From Flavobacterium defluvii (GTDB lineage Bacteria > Bacteroidota > Bacteroidia > Flavobacteriales > Flavobacteriaceae): 64,000 nucleotides of DNA. The position numbers and the translations under genes were made by a program. Shown piece by piece: positions 38,180-46,254 of the stretch (position 1 is its first letter; each line of letters starts with the position of its first letter). The stretch spans positions 309,645-373,644 of the forward strand of contig NZ_FQWC01000004.1 of the NCBI RefSeq assembly GCF_900129555.1, given 5' to 3'. The notes beneath the pieces are model-generated. The model saw only the letters and a list, made by a program, of their open reading frames with translations. It was not told where the DNA came from and did no database searches.

Positions 38180-39229
38180 TTATTTAATAATATAATCCCA
38201 TTTTAAAGCATCACCTTTTTCTAGATTTGAATTGATTTTTTTGCCTAAAACATCTTTAAAATATTTAGGATGCATGCCAAATCCCGGTCTGATTGATCTA
38301 ACATTTTCTTCTGTAATTACACCACCTGCTTTAATATCCTCAACTACATATAATGATCTGGAAAAATCTTTACCCTGCAATTGCTTTTCTGTCAATGTGT
38401 AATCTACTACTCCTATAGCACTTTCTGCTTCACGAATTGCTTTTACCATTTCTGTAAACTCAATTTCGTTCATTGAAAAAGATGCATCTGGTCCTCCTAT
38501 TGATCTGTCTAAAATAAAATGTTTTTCTATGATTTTAGCACCTAATACTGTTGCTACAATTGGCACTGTTGATCCCATTGTATGGTCAGAAAGCCCCGCA
38601 ATGACATCATATCTCTCAGCTAAATCTTTAACCATTGCCATATTTGCTTCTTCTATTGGTGCAGGATAACTAGTTGTACATTTTAATAAAGAAATATTAT
38701 CATTCCCTAGATCCCTGCAAGCCTTTACTGCCAATTCAATATCTTCTTGTGTAGCAATTCCTGTTGAAATAATAATTGGTTTACCTTTAGATGCTGCATA
38801 TTCTATTAATGGAATATCGGTAATTTCAAGAGATGCAATTTTATAAGCGGGTACGTTTAAACTCTCTAATAAATCAACCGCGGTTTTATCAAATGGAGAA
38901 GAAAAATAGGTTAACCCTTCTTCCTTAGCTACACGAAAAAGTTCTTCATGCCATTCCCATGGAGTATAAGCTTCTTGATACAACTTGTGTAAATTTTGAC
39001 CTTCCCATATTGTCCCTTTTATTAGAAAATCCTCTTTATTACTATCAATAGTTATTGTATCTGCCGTGTAGGTTTGCAATTTAATACAATTGGCTCCTGC
39101 TCTTTTTGCTGCACGAATTGTTTCAATTGCAGTTTCAATACTTCCATTATGATTTGCAGATAATTCTGCAATAATAAAACATGGATATCCTTCTCCTATA
39201 AAAGTATTATCTATACAAATTTTTTTCAT
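38180..39229 (-). CDS. pseI: Pseudaminic acid synthase
   Basis: Condenses 2,4-diacetamido-2,4,6-trideoxy-altrose with phosphoenolpyruvate to pseudaminic acid. The 349-residue NeuB-family protein has AELSANHNG (21-29), KLQTYTADT (50-58), FSSPFD, YKIASLEI, STGIAT, KCTTSYPAP, SDHT and EKHFILDRSIGGPDASFSMN; the last run is PseI-specific. The SAF domain has RPGFGMHPKY. ATG 39229 is chosen over a TTG at 39277 inside the upstream gene. It follows the ATP-grasp gene by four bases. Confidence 0.92.
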   Translation of the reverse strand: MKKICIDNTFIGEGYPCFIIAELSANHNGSIETAIETIRAAKRAGANCIKLQTYTADTITIDSNKEDFLIKGTIWEGQNLHKLYQEAYTPWEWHEELFRVAKEEGLTYFSSPFDKTAVDLLESLNVPAYKIASLEITDIPLIEYAASKGKPIIISTGIATQEDIELAVKACRDLGNDNISLLKCTTSYPAPIEEANMAMVKDLAERYDVIAGLSDHTMGSTVPIVATVLGAKIIEKHFILDRSIGGPDASFSMNEIEFTEMVKAIREAESAIGVVDYTLTEKQLQGKDFSRSLYVVEDIKAGGVITEENVRSIRPGFGMHPKYFKDVLGKKINSNLEKGDALKWDYIIK

Positions 39230-39233
39230 CTTT

Positions 39234-40175
39234 TTATTGAATATACTCACTAAATCCTTTATACAATTTTTTTCCAATTGAATTATCTTCGTAATTAGAA
39301 ATTTCTAAATTTAATTTATCCTGTATTGACCACTCTAAATCTTTAAAACCAAGCAAATGTCTAAATCTAACTGTACTTGAGAATCGTGGATTAATCTCAA
39401 AAACAATTGGTCCTTTTGAAGTCAGTCTTAATTGTACATTAATACTCCCTACCAAATTAATTTTTTCTGCTAAGGATTTTAACAAATCACTGATCTGATT
39501 ATTTTCAATTACCTCTCCATATCCAGTAAAACCACCCATCAATTCTCTTTTAAGTATAATTGAGCGTATTATTCCTGTTTTACTTCTAAAAAGGCCACAA
39601 GTATATTCACCATTATCTCCATCCAAAAATGCTTGTATAATAAAATCTGGATTATTTTTTTTAACCGAAATAAAAGTGTCGTAATCTTTAACTATATACA
39701 CGCTTGAACTACCTGACCCTGTTCTTGATTTTAATATTACTGGATACTCTACTGGTTCAGCATTTGTAATGGAATTTGTAACTGGAAAAGGAAGATTATT
39801 ATTTTTTAAAAAATTTGCAGTTTCTAATTTATCAAAACCTATCTCAAGAGCATTTGAAGAAGCTAAAATTAATTCTGCTTTTCCAATTTTATTTATTTTT
39901 TCTCTAGAAAAAAACCTTAATTCTGGCTCAGAAATAGGAATAACTAAATCTATGTTTTTCTCATTTACAAAGTTTTTCAGATTTTTAATATATTCATTAT
40001 CAGTACATTTTAAACCTAAAAAAAAATTAGAATAAATAAATTTTGCTGCATTTTTATCTGAGATATCGCAACCATATAAATTATTTACTAAAGTATATTC
40101 GTTAAGAATTTTGCCTACACTTTGTCCTATATCTCCTCCACAACCTGTAACGAGAATATTTAATTTTTCTTTCAT
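39234..40175 (-). CDS. ATP-grasp ligase, carbamoyl-phosphate-synthase-like
   Basis: A 313-residue protein with an N-terminal Rossmann-like LVTGCGGDIGQSV. The ATP-grasp core is YPVILKSRTGSGSSSVYIVK (about 147-166), IQAFLDGDNGEYTCGLF and FEINPRFSSTVRFRHLLGF, holding the Mg-binding Glu and Asn. Family members join a carboxylate to an amine or thiol using ATP. Placed beside pseI and pseG, it may attach an acyl or amino-acid group to an amino group of the nonulosonic acid; this is inference. Confidence 0.78.
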   Translation of the reverse strand: MKEKLNILVTGCGGDIGQSVGKILNEYTLVNNLYGCDISDKNAAKFIYSNFFLGLKCTDNEYIKNLKNFVNEKNIDLVIPISEPELRFFSREKINKIGKAELILASSNALEIGFDKLETANFLKNNNLPFPVTNSITNAEPVEYPVILKSRTGSGSSSVYIVKDYDTFISVKKNNPDFIIQAFLDGDNGEYTCGLFRSKTGIIRSIILKRELMGGFTGYGEVIENNQISDLLKSLAEKINLVGSINVQLRLTSKGPIVFEINPRFSSTVRFRHLLGFKDLEWSIQDKLNLEISNYEDNSIGKKLYKGFSEYIQ

Positions 40176-40221
40176 AATGTAAATTAGTACAACTTTTTAT
40201 TTAGTTTCTATTTAAAAAATT

Positions 40222-40229
40222 CAAAACTA
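40222..40229 (-). promoter_or_regulatory. Candidate internal -7 promoter element before the ATP-grasp gene
   Basis: Reads TAGTTTTG on the minus strand, matching TAnnTTTG, 46 bases before the ATG of the ATP-grasp gene in a 76-base gap. No -33 TTG is seen at the usual distance, so support is weak. Confidence 0.28.
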
Positions 40230-40251
40230 CAAACGATTTTTTTAATGTTCT

Positions 40252-40947
40252 TTATCGCTCTAAAATTTTTGAAGAGTATCCTATTTTTGATTCTATTGAT
40301 TGAATGTCCTGAATTAATTTTGCGGGACTATAAGAAGTAACTCTTATTTTATAATCTTTATTATCTGTATTTATTAATGCCCAATATGCCTTTCCTCCTT
40401 TTTCTCGTGATTGTCCGACAGATCCGCAATTTATCAAAATGCTATCAATACATTTATATGAAAATGAGTAATGAGAATGTCCTATTAATACAAAATCATG
40501 TTGTTTAGAATTACACTTTTCTAATTGAGCAATTGGGGCATCTGGATAAATATATTCATCAATACTTGAAGGACTACCGTGATTTAACTGAAAAGAAACA
40601 CCATCTATAATAAGTGATTTTTGTACTGGAAGTGAGAATAACCAATCTAGCTTATCCTGAGGGATTTTTTTTAACGCATATTCATGCCCTCTGCCGTATT
40701 TTTCAACTAATATTTCAGTGCTGATTTTCTTTTCATAAAGTTCTTGGAGGATCACTTCATGATTACCTTTGATAATTTCATAATCCCATTCTGAAAGCAA
40801 ATTCAAAATTTTTTCAGGATAGTAATAATACCCTACGATATCACCTAAAACCAAAATTTTATCAACTCCAATATTCCTTGCTTCGTTTAAAACTTCCTGC
40901 AAAGCATAGTGATTACCATGAATATCTGAAATGACGGCTATTTTCAT
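40252..40947 (-). CDS. Calcineurin-like metallophosphoesterase
   Basis: A 231-residue phosphoesterase with the dimetal motifs IAVISDIHGNHYAL at the N-terminus, VLGDIVGYYYYP, KGNHEVI, NHGSPSSIDEY and GHSHYSF, in correct order and complete. It looks like a YfcE/YmdB-type fold. Its start overlaps the SDR stop by four bases. In a nonulosonic acid cluster it might remove a phosphate from a synthase intermediate, or act on a nucleotide-linked product. No standard pseudaminic pathway needs it. Confidence 0.82.
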   Translation of the reverse strand: MKIAVISDIHGNHYALQEVLNEARNIGVDKILVLGDIVGYYYYPEKILNLLSEWDYEIIKGNHEVILQELYEKKISTEILVEKYGRGHEYALKKIPQDKLDWLFSLPVQKSLIIDGVSFQLNHGSPSSIDEYIYPDAPIAQLEKCNSKQHDFVLIGHSHYSFSYKCIDSILINCGSVGQSREKGGKAYWALINTDNKDYKIRVTSYSPAKLIQDIQSIESKIGYSSKILER

Positions 40948-41630
40948 GAATAAAAATTAATTTCAGTAAGTATTTTATTAGCTGCATCCTCAGCTTTCAT
41001 AAGTTTGTTATCTGATTTTAATGAATTAAAATATTTTTGCTCAGGAAAATGATTTTTTCTTATATCCTCTTGCATCTTAGTATCTAAAACTCCTGGATCA
41101 ATACTAAAAATTTTTAGTTTTTGATTATTTAAGTTTTCTTCTTCTAAAACTTTAAAAAACATTTTTAAATAAGCCTTTGCGGAACAATATAATGACCAAT
41201 ACGGTATTGAATTGTTTCCAGCTCCAGAAGTAATGTTTACTAATACAATTTTATTGTCTAAAAAATTATATAAAAGTTGATTTATTAGATTTACTGGATA
41301 ATTAATATTGGTATTAATTGATAATCCAATTTCCGAAACACTAAAATTACTTATTTTATTTATGGGTAAAATTACACCAGCATTATTAAAAAAATAAATA
41401 ATAGAAGTTTGGCTAATTTCTTTTTTTACTGTATCAATAACTTCCATTGAGAAGGGTTCAGACAGATCTGTTTTGATTAATAATAATTTATCTGAATTTA
41501 TCCCTTTATGATCATCATGTAATGATCTGGATAAAGATATAATCTTAATCTCTTCGTCAATTAATGTTAAATCAACTAAAGCTTTACCAAGTCCTCTACT
41601 TGTTCCTGTTATTATTATAATTTTTTTCAA
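40944..41630 (-). CDS. Classical short-chain dehydrogenase/reductase, TTG start
   Basis: A 228-residue SDR with the cofactor loop IIITGTSRGLGKALVDL, FFNNAGVI, and the catalytic VNITSGAGNN followed by YCSAKAYLKM (Tyr and Lys four apart). It resembles sepiapterin-reductase or benzil-reductase-type SDRs more than sugar-nucleotide epimerases. The frame starts at TTG. It follows the acyltransferase gene by 22 bases. A keto-group reduction on the side chain or acyl donor is possible; the substrate is unknown. Confidence 0.78.
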   Translation of the reverse strand: MKKIIIITGTSRGLGKALVDLTLIDEEIKIISLSRSLHDDHKGINSDKLLLIKTDLSEPFSMEVIDTVKKEISQTSIIYFFNNAGVILPINKISNFSVSEIGLSINTNINYPVNLINQLLYNFLDNKIVLVNITSGAGNNSIPYWSLYCSAKAYLKMFFKVLEEENLNNQKLKIFSIDPGVLDTKMQEDIRKNHFPEQKYFNSLKSDNKLMKAEDAANKILTEINFYS

Positions 41631-41652
41631 TTTTAATCTATTTCACTATCCC

Positions 41653-42300
41653 TTAATATAGCGTGATGTTTTCTTTATGCTTAAATGGATTTCCTATTAC
41701 AAAACTATCTTCTTTAATATCTTTTGTTAAGCAAGTCCCAATTGCTATTGTGCTATTTCTTCCTACTGTTACATTATTTGCAATTGTTGCAGCTGTACCA
41801 ATAAATGAAAGCTCACCCACATTTATAAAACCACTTAAACAAACTCCTGGGGCAATATAAGTACATTTCCCTACATGAGTATCATGAGCGACAATAGATG
41901 AATTCAGTATTATAGTTCCATCCTCTATCGTTACACCTTGATCAATATTACATAAAGGATAAATAATCACTCCTTTTCCAATTTTAGCATTTCTACTGAC
42001 AAAAGCTGTTGGATGTATAAATGAAAAAATATTATATTCCTTTTCAATCAAATAATTAAGAATTTCATATTTCAAATTTTTACTTAGATACCCTAATGTT
42101 GGTATAAAATGTAAATTTTTAAAAACGTCTAATTTAAAATCATTAAATCTATATCTTCTTTCTTTATCGTTTGGAGTTATATCATCAGCAAAAATATAGA
42201 TGTTTTTTTCCTGATAATTATTTTCTAATAGTGTATTATATAATTGCTTACCAACACTACCGAAACCAATTAAACCAACTTTTATTTCACTACAAATCAT
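41653..42300 (-). CDS. NeuD/PglD-family sugar acyltransferase
   Basis: A 215-residue protein. The N-terminal Rossmann-like domain has KVGLIGFGSVGKQLYNTLLE, which binds the sugar nucleotide in PglD/NeuD. The beta-helix domain starts FIHPTAFVSRNAKIGKGVII and contains NSSIVAHDTHVGKCTYIAPG with the likely catalytic His. It ends LTKDIKEDSFVIGNPFK. It may substitute for the missing PseH as the N-acetyltransferase of the pseudaminic branch, or O-acetylate the finished sugar. The start overlaps pseG by eleven bases. Confidence 0.82.
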   Translation of the reverse strand: MICSEIKVGLIGFGSVGKQLYNTLLENNYQEKNIYIFADDITPNDKERRYRFNDFKLDVFKNLHFIPTLGYLSKNLKYEILNYLIEKEYNIFSFIHPTAFVSRNAKIGKGVIIYPLCNIDQGVTIEDGTIILNSSIVAHDTHVGKCTYIAPGVCLSGFINVGELSFIGTAATIANNVTVGRNSTIAIGTCLTKDIKEDSFVIGNPFKHKENITLY

Positions 42301-43279
42301 AGAACACTTTTTTTAGATTAGCGTACTGTTGATAATTGTACACTTTTTTTTGATTTTCAATTAAAAAAGAAGATTCCATAACTTCTTTAATTTTAGTTTT
42401 AAATGAATTAAAATCAACGTTTCTATAATCTCCCACTCCAATCGCTAAATTATTATCGACAAAGTGATTATAGGGTTGAATTTGATTCTCTGCAAAATAA
42501 CCGACCAAAATTTTACTTCCTACAGATGCTGTTTCATTTAAAAGGCTGCTGGCAGGTACAATACATATATCAGAGCCTGCTATTAACAAAGCAACTTCAT
42601 CAGCATTTATATTTTTATGAATTTTTAAATTTTTAAACTTTTCTAAACTGGGGAAAAATTTATAAGCATCTCCAATCAATAAATTTATTTCAGAAAAAGA
42701 ACCAATTTCATTTAAAAAACTTACTATTTTTTCTGAAATATTAAAAAAATCTGCCCCTCCAAATGACATAAAAACAGTATTAGGCTTTTTTTTAATTGAT
42801 CTGTATTTCGAATTAAAGAATTCTTTCCTTAACAAAGCATAATTGGTTCCTAAATATAATTTTGTATAACTTCTCTTTCTAAAAGAATTATACGCAAATC
42901 CTGGTATATTATTTATTAAAGCATCACAAACATAGTCCTTATCATTATGATCATCTATGTAAATTAATTTACATCCTTTCTCTCTTATTTTAGTTTGATA
43001 TTCCGAAGTAAAAAAATAATTATCTAATACAACTATGTCGCCTTCATCCAAATAATCTAAAAATTCTTGATAATGATCATCATTATCACTTAATTCTATA
43101 ACTTCAGTACAAAATTTATGAATTTCATTTAATTGATATTCTGTCGGTTTTTGAGTAGCATATATACAATTAAATTCCTGATTTATTAGTTCTGCAAGTC
43201 CAAGTGTTCTAACAAAATGACCGTACCCAATTCGCGAATTGCCATCTGCTCTAAAAATTACTCTTTTATTCAAAATCAT
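42290..43279 (-). CDS. pseG: UDP-2,4-diacetamido-2,4,6-trideoxy-altropyranose hydrolase
   Basis: Removes UDP to release the free sugar used by PseI. The 330-residue GT-B-like hydrolase has IFRADGNSRIGYGHFVRTLG (8-27), with the GHFVR His of the active site, IYIDDHND and FMSFGGAD. It also carries SDICIVPASSLLNETASVG, the UDP-binding segment of MurG-like folds. Two ATGs (43282, 43279) follow a purine-rich site; the second is favoured by spacing. The SGNH gene upstream lies close. Confidence 0.9.
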   Translation of the reverse strand: MILNKRVIFRADGNSRIGYGHFVRTLGLAELINQEFNCIYATQKPTEYQLNEIHKFCTEVIELSDNDDHYQEFLDYLDEGDIVVLDNYFFTSEYQTKIREKGCKLIYIDDHNDKDYVCDALINNIPGFAYNSFRKRSYTKLYLGTNYALLRKEFFNSKYRSIKKKPNTVFMSFGGADFFNISEKIVSFLNEIGSFSEINLLIGDAYKFFPSLEKFKNLKIHKNINADEVALLIAGSDICIVPASSLLNETASVGSKILVGYFAENQIQPYNHFVDNNLAIGVGDYRNVDFNSFKTKIKEVMESSFLIENQKKVYNYQQYANLKKVFYDL

Positions 43280-43333
43280 CATACCTCTACAAAAAATAAC
43301 AATATTTTCTAAAAACAAAAACCATCTATTAAA

Positions 43334-43969
43334 TTATCTTAAGCGATTGACAATAATATCTTCAATTTTTTCAAAAATCAATTGATGTCCTTTCTCATTT
43401 AAATGATGAAAATCAGAGATGATTCCATCAAGAGGAAAATCATCATTACTAATAAATTGAGTCTGCCCTTTTAATAAATCATTGTATTCTTTAGCATTTT
43501 TTTTTATTCCTGGCACTATCATTTCATATTGATCACAAATTTGTAAAATGCCTAAGGAATAAAGAGGAATATGTTCAAATGAGCTTTTAATCTGTATTAA
43601 TGAATCCAAAAAAAGTTTTCTATTGGTATAAGTACAATTACGCAAACTCCTTAATTTTTTGTCAAAAAATTTTGTAATATAACGTAATCTAAATTTATCA
43701 ATTAATACTTTTTCTAGTACCGTAAAAGATCTAGGGGCACAATCGACTATACCACATTGAATAAAAACAAGATCAGGCTTAAATTGTTTATAATAAAAAC
43801 ATTGACCAACTAAATCCGTTATTCTTGCTCCACCCATTGCAAAATCACAAATAACTAATTCTGGATATTTTTTCTTGAGCAAATGGATATAAGTATCTTC
43901 ATAATTAACTTCTCCTTGATCGTATTTACGAGGCAATGATAATGAATCTGTCAAAAACAATATTCTCAT
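43334..43969 (-). CDS. SGNH/GDSL-type hydrolase
   Basis: A 211-residue protein with ILFLTDSLSLPRKYDQGE, where the usual GDS is TDS, VFIQCGIVDCAPRSF (block III-like) and DFHHLNEKGHQLIF with the catalytic Asp and His of block V. There is no signal peptide, so it acts in the cytoplasm. It could hydrolyse or transfer an O-acetyl group. Its place between the anomerase gene and pseG suggests action on the nonulosonic acid, which is inferred. The substituted block I lowers confidence. Confidence 0.68.
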   Translation of the reverse strand: MRILFLTDSLSLPRKYDQGEVNYEDTYIHLLKKKYPELVICDFAMGGARITDLVGQCFYYKQFKPDLVFIQCGIVDCAPRSFTVLEKVLIDKFRLRYITKFFDKKLRSLRNCTYTNRKLFLDSLIQIKSSFEHIPLYSLGILQICDQYEMIVPGIKKNAKEYNDLLKGQTQFISNDDFPLDGIISDFHHLNEKGHQLIFEKIEDIIVNRLR

Positions 43970-44005
43970 TTTTTATTATTTCAGATTATAATAAAAATCT
44001 ATTTG

Positions 44006-44458
44006 TTATAAATCAGCGCGCAATTTAACTACTATTTTTTTCACATCAGAATGACCTTTATATAAAGCCATGTGAGCAAAATTATTAGGGATAATACAGA
44101 AATATCCTTTAGGAATTATAATTTCTTTAATGGTATTAGACTTAAACAATGCGTAATCATCTGCCTCAATATATTTTTTATATTCCTCCACTTCTCTATT
44201 AACATCTGCATATGCAATAACATCGATGCCGTTTAAAGTTATATGAATATCCATCAGTTTTTTATGTGCCTCTAAAATATTTTCATCAAATGACTCAGAT
44301 ACCTTTTTGCTTTGTATTGGGATTAAAGTTATCTCATTACTAATCGTTTTTTCATGCAACGATTCTAAATCACTCTTTTTGAGAATATCAATTAATTCGG
44401 TAATCTCTGGGTATATAACTTTATAATTTGATAGATTTTCAATTGTATCAGTTATCAT
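44006..44458 (-). CDS. YhcH/YjgK/YiaL-family protein, NanQ-like sialic acid anomerase
   Basis: A 150-residue cupin-like protein. The pattern is ILEAHKKLMDIHITLNGID, then YFCIIPNNFAHMALYKG and VKKIVVKL, with the metal-site His/Glu residues of the DUF386 family. E. coli YhcH (NanQ) speeds alpha-beta exchange of N-acetylneuraminate. That step would help here because CMP-transferases act on one anomer while synthases or storage give the other. It is 17 bases after the fusion gene, so use in biosynthesis seems likely. Confidence 0.82.
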   Translation of the reverse strand: MITDTIENLSNYKVIYPEITELIDILKKSDLESLHEKTISNEITLIPIQSKKVSESFDENILEAHKKLMDIHITLNGIDVIAYADVNREVEEYKKYIEADDYALFKSNTIKEIIIPKGYFCIIPNNFAHMALYKGHSDVKKIVVKLRADL

Positions 44459-44475
44459 AATATTCTTTTTAAACT

Positions 44476-46248
44476 TTAACTACTTTTAATTTTTGTGTTA
44501 GCATTTAAAGTATCTATTAAACTTTGATCTGTCTTATATTTAAGTTTAATATGACCATTTATTTCTGGCAGTTCTGGATTTGAATCTAATAAATTAAAAA
44601 TATCTTTAATAGTATAATTACCTGTTGAAGAAAGATTATCATGAATTTTATTAAACAATATTATATCCTCATCATAATCTAAAGTAAGCCTATAATCTCT
44701 AATCAAACTTTTAGGAAGATCTACTAAATTGATTTTGAAATATTCTGGATTATTAATAAAATACCAAGTCATATATTCTGAATAATCTGCAGAAGGAAAA
44801 TAGCTCTTTACTTTTTCCATTGCTTGTACATTTATAATTTCAATATTTGTACCAACAGCAGCATCTTTTGCAGCAGTATAATCAGCCCCATTCTCAAAAT
44901 GAGACTTTAATAAAATTTCACAAATTTCATTATCAATAAATGGGCAATCTGCCGTTACTCTAATTACAACATCAATTTTTAATTTTCTTGTAATATCTAA
45001 ATATCTTTGTATAACATCTTCCGGGTCACCTTGATGAAAAACTACAGACTCATTATAAGTATAATCTTTAAGTGACAAATCTGATTCTAAATTTGAAGTA
45101 GCTAAAATTACATTACTAACATTCTCAAATTTACAAGCATTTTTAATACATAATTCAACTGAGGTAAGGTCTCCAATTTTAAGTAAAGCTTTTTCTTTTA
45201 ACCTTGTAGATTTTAATCGACAAGCAATAATTACAGCAATATTTGCTTTTTTAAAATCTTCTCTCTGTAACGTTTCTCCTTTATCTTTAGAAACTGAAAG
45301 TAAATGAAATGCTGAAATTAGATCTTTAATTTGTTTCGAATTTAGTCCATTTTTACCAGATCTTTTAAACTCGAAATCTTCATTAATTGACAAATATTGT
45401 CCCTTTTCTTTTGCTTCTTTCAATAAAGGTTTCATAATAGATTTCTCTAAATACAAAAGTTCTCTATCATTAATGAATTCTGCTTTTAAAAGATCCTCAT
45501 AATTATTAATTACCTCAATCATTTTAGTAAACTGAGAAAAACCAAGGCTTGAATACATATCATATTTGGTCTCAGCATTTTCCAACAATACATGTTTCTC
45601 TACAATATCAGCTCCAGATGCAATTGCTAAAGCAGGTAACCATATGGCATAATCAGATTCACGATCAACATGATCAGCAAAAACTACTTTCTTTGAAAAT
45701 GTATTCTTAACTTTATTAATCTTAGAAATGCCCGAATCTTGCAACAAAGTCGGATAACCCTGAAATCCAACCTCAATTAATATTTCTTCTGGGTTAAGAT
45801 TTTCTTCATATTTGTTCAAAAAATACTCTATTTCATTCAAATCAAGAGAGGCTACATTAATTATTAGCTTCTTATCAGAAAGATTGATTTTAGACAAAGC
45901 ATTTAATACCGCATAATTAAACAAGACTGAAACCTGCAACTTGATTCCATAAATTTTTGAATGATTTTCTTCTAAAATCTGTACTCCATACTCATCAAAT
46001 ATATCCAACCAAACGTCCTTTGTTTCTTTTGCTAAATTTATTATATCATTCCATTCTGATGAATTAAATAATAATTCTTCATAAACCGAATGCCATTCAA
46101 AATCTTTTGTTGCTAATTTATCTGGATGCAATGGTTGAAATTTAATCCCAAAATTTTCCTTGAATACTGAAAATTGTGAAACTAAACTTTTAATATATTT
46201 TATATCTCCTCCATGAGTATTTGCTACTTCAATAATTGTATATGCCAT
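44476..46248 (-). CDS. NeuB-type synthase fused to SpsF-type cytidylyltransferase
   Basis: A 590-residue two-enzyme fusion. The N-terminal NeuB-like barrel (about 1-255) is divergent but keeps EVANTHGGD, KFQ (36-38), GYPT (164-167), ADHVD (191-195) and VEKHVLL (216-222). An SAF-like segment (about 265-333) has KRSGKNGLN. The C-terminal domain (336 to about 580) has IACRLKSTRLKEKALLKIG and VIRVTADCPFIDN, typical of SpsF/CMP-sugar synthetases. It may do the pseF step, with a second synthase or a scaffold function in the barrel. It lies between pseC and the anomerase gene. Confidence 0.85.
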   Translation of the reverse strand: MAYTIIEVANTHGGDIKYIKSLVSQFSVFKENFGIKFQPLHPDKLATKDFEWHSVYEELLFNSSEWNDIINLAKETKDVWLDIFDEYGVQILEENHSKIYGIKLQVSVLFNYAVLNALSKINLSDKKLIINVASLDLNEIEYFLNKYEENLNPEEILIEVGFQGYPTLLQDSGISKINKVKNTFSKKVVFADHVDRESDYAIWLPALAIASGADIVEKHVLLENAETKYDMYSSLGFSQFTKMIEVINNYEDLLKAEFINDRELLYLEKSIMKPLLKEAKEKGQYLSINEDFEFKRSGKNGLNSKQIKDLISAFHLLSVSKDKGETLQREDFKKANIAVIIACRLKSTRLKEKALLKIGDLTSVELCIKNACKFENVSNVILATSNLESDLSLKDYTYNESVVFHQGDPEDVIQRYLDITRKLKIDVVIRVTADCPFIDNEICEILLKSHFENGADYTAAKDAAVGTNIEIINVQAMEKVKSYFPSADYSEYMTWYFINNPEYFKINLVDLPKSLIRDYRLTLDYDEDIILFNKIHDNLSSTGNYTIKDIFNLLDSNPELPEINGHIKLKYKTDQSLIDTLNANTKIKSS

Positions 46249-46254
46249 GAAATC

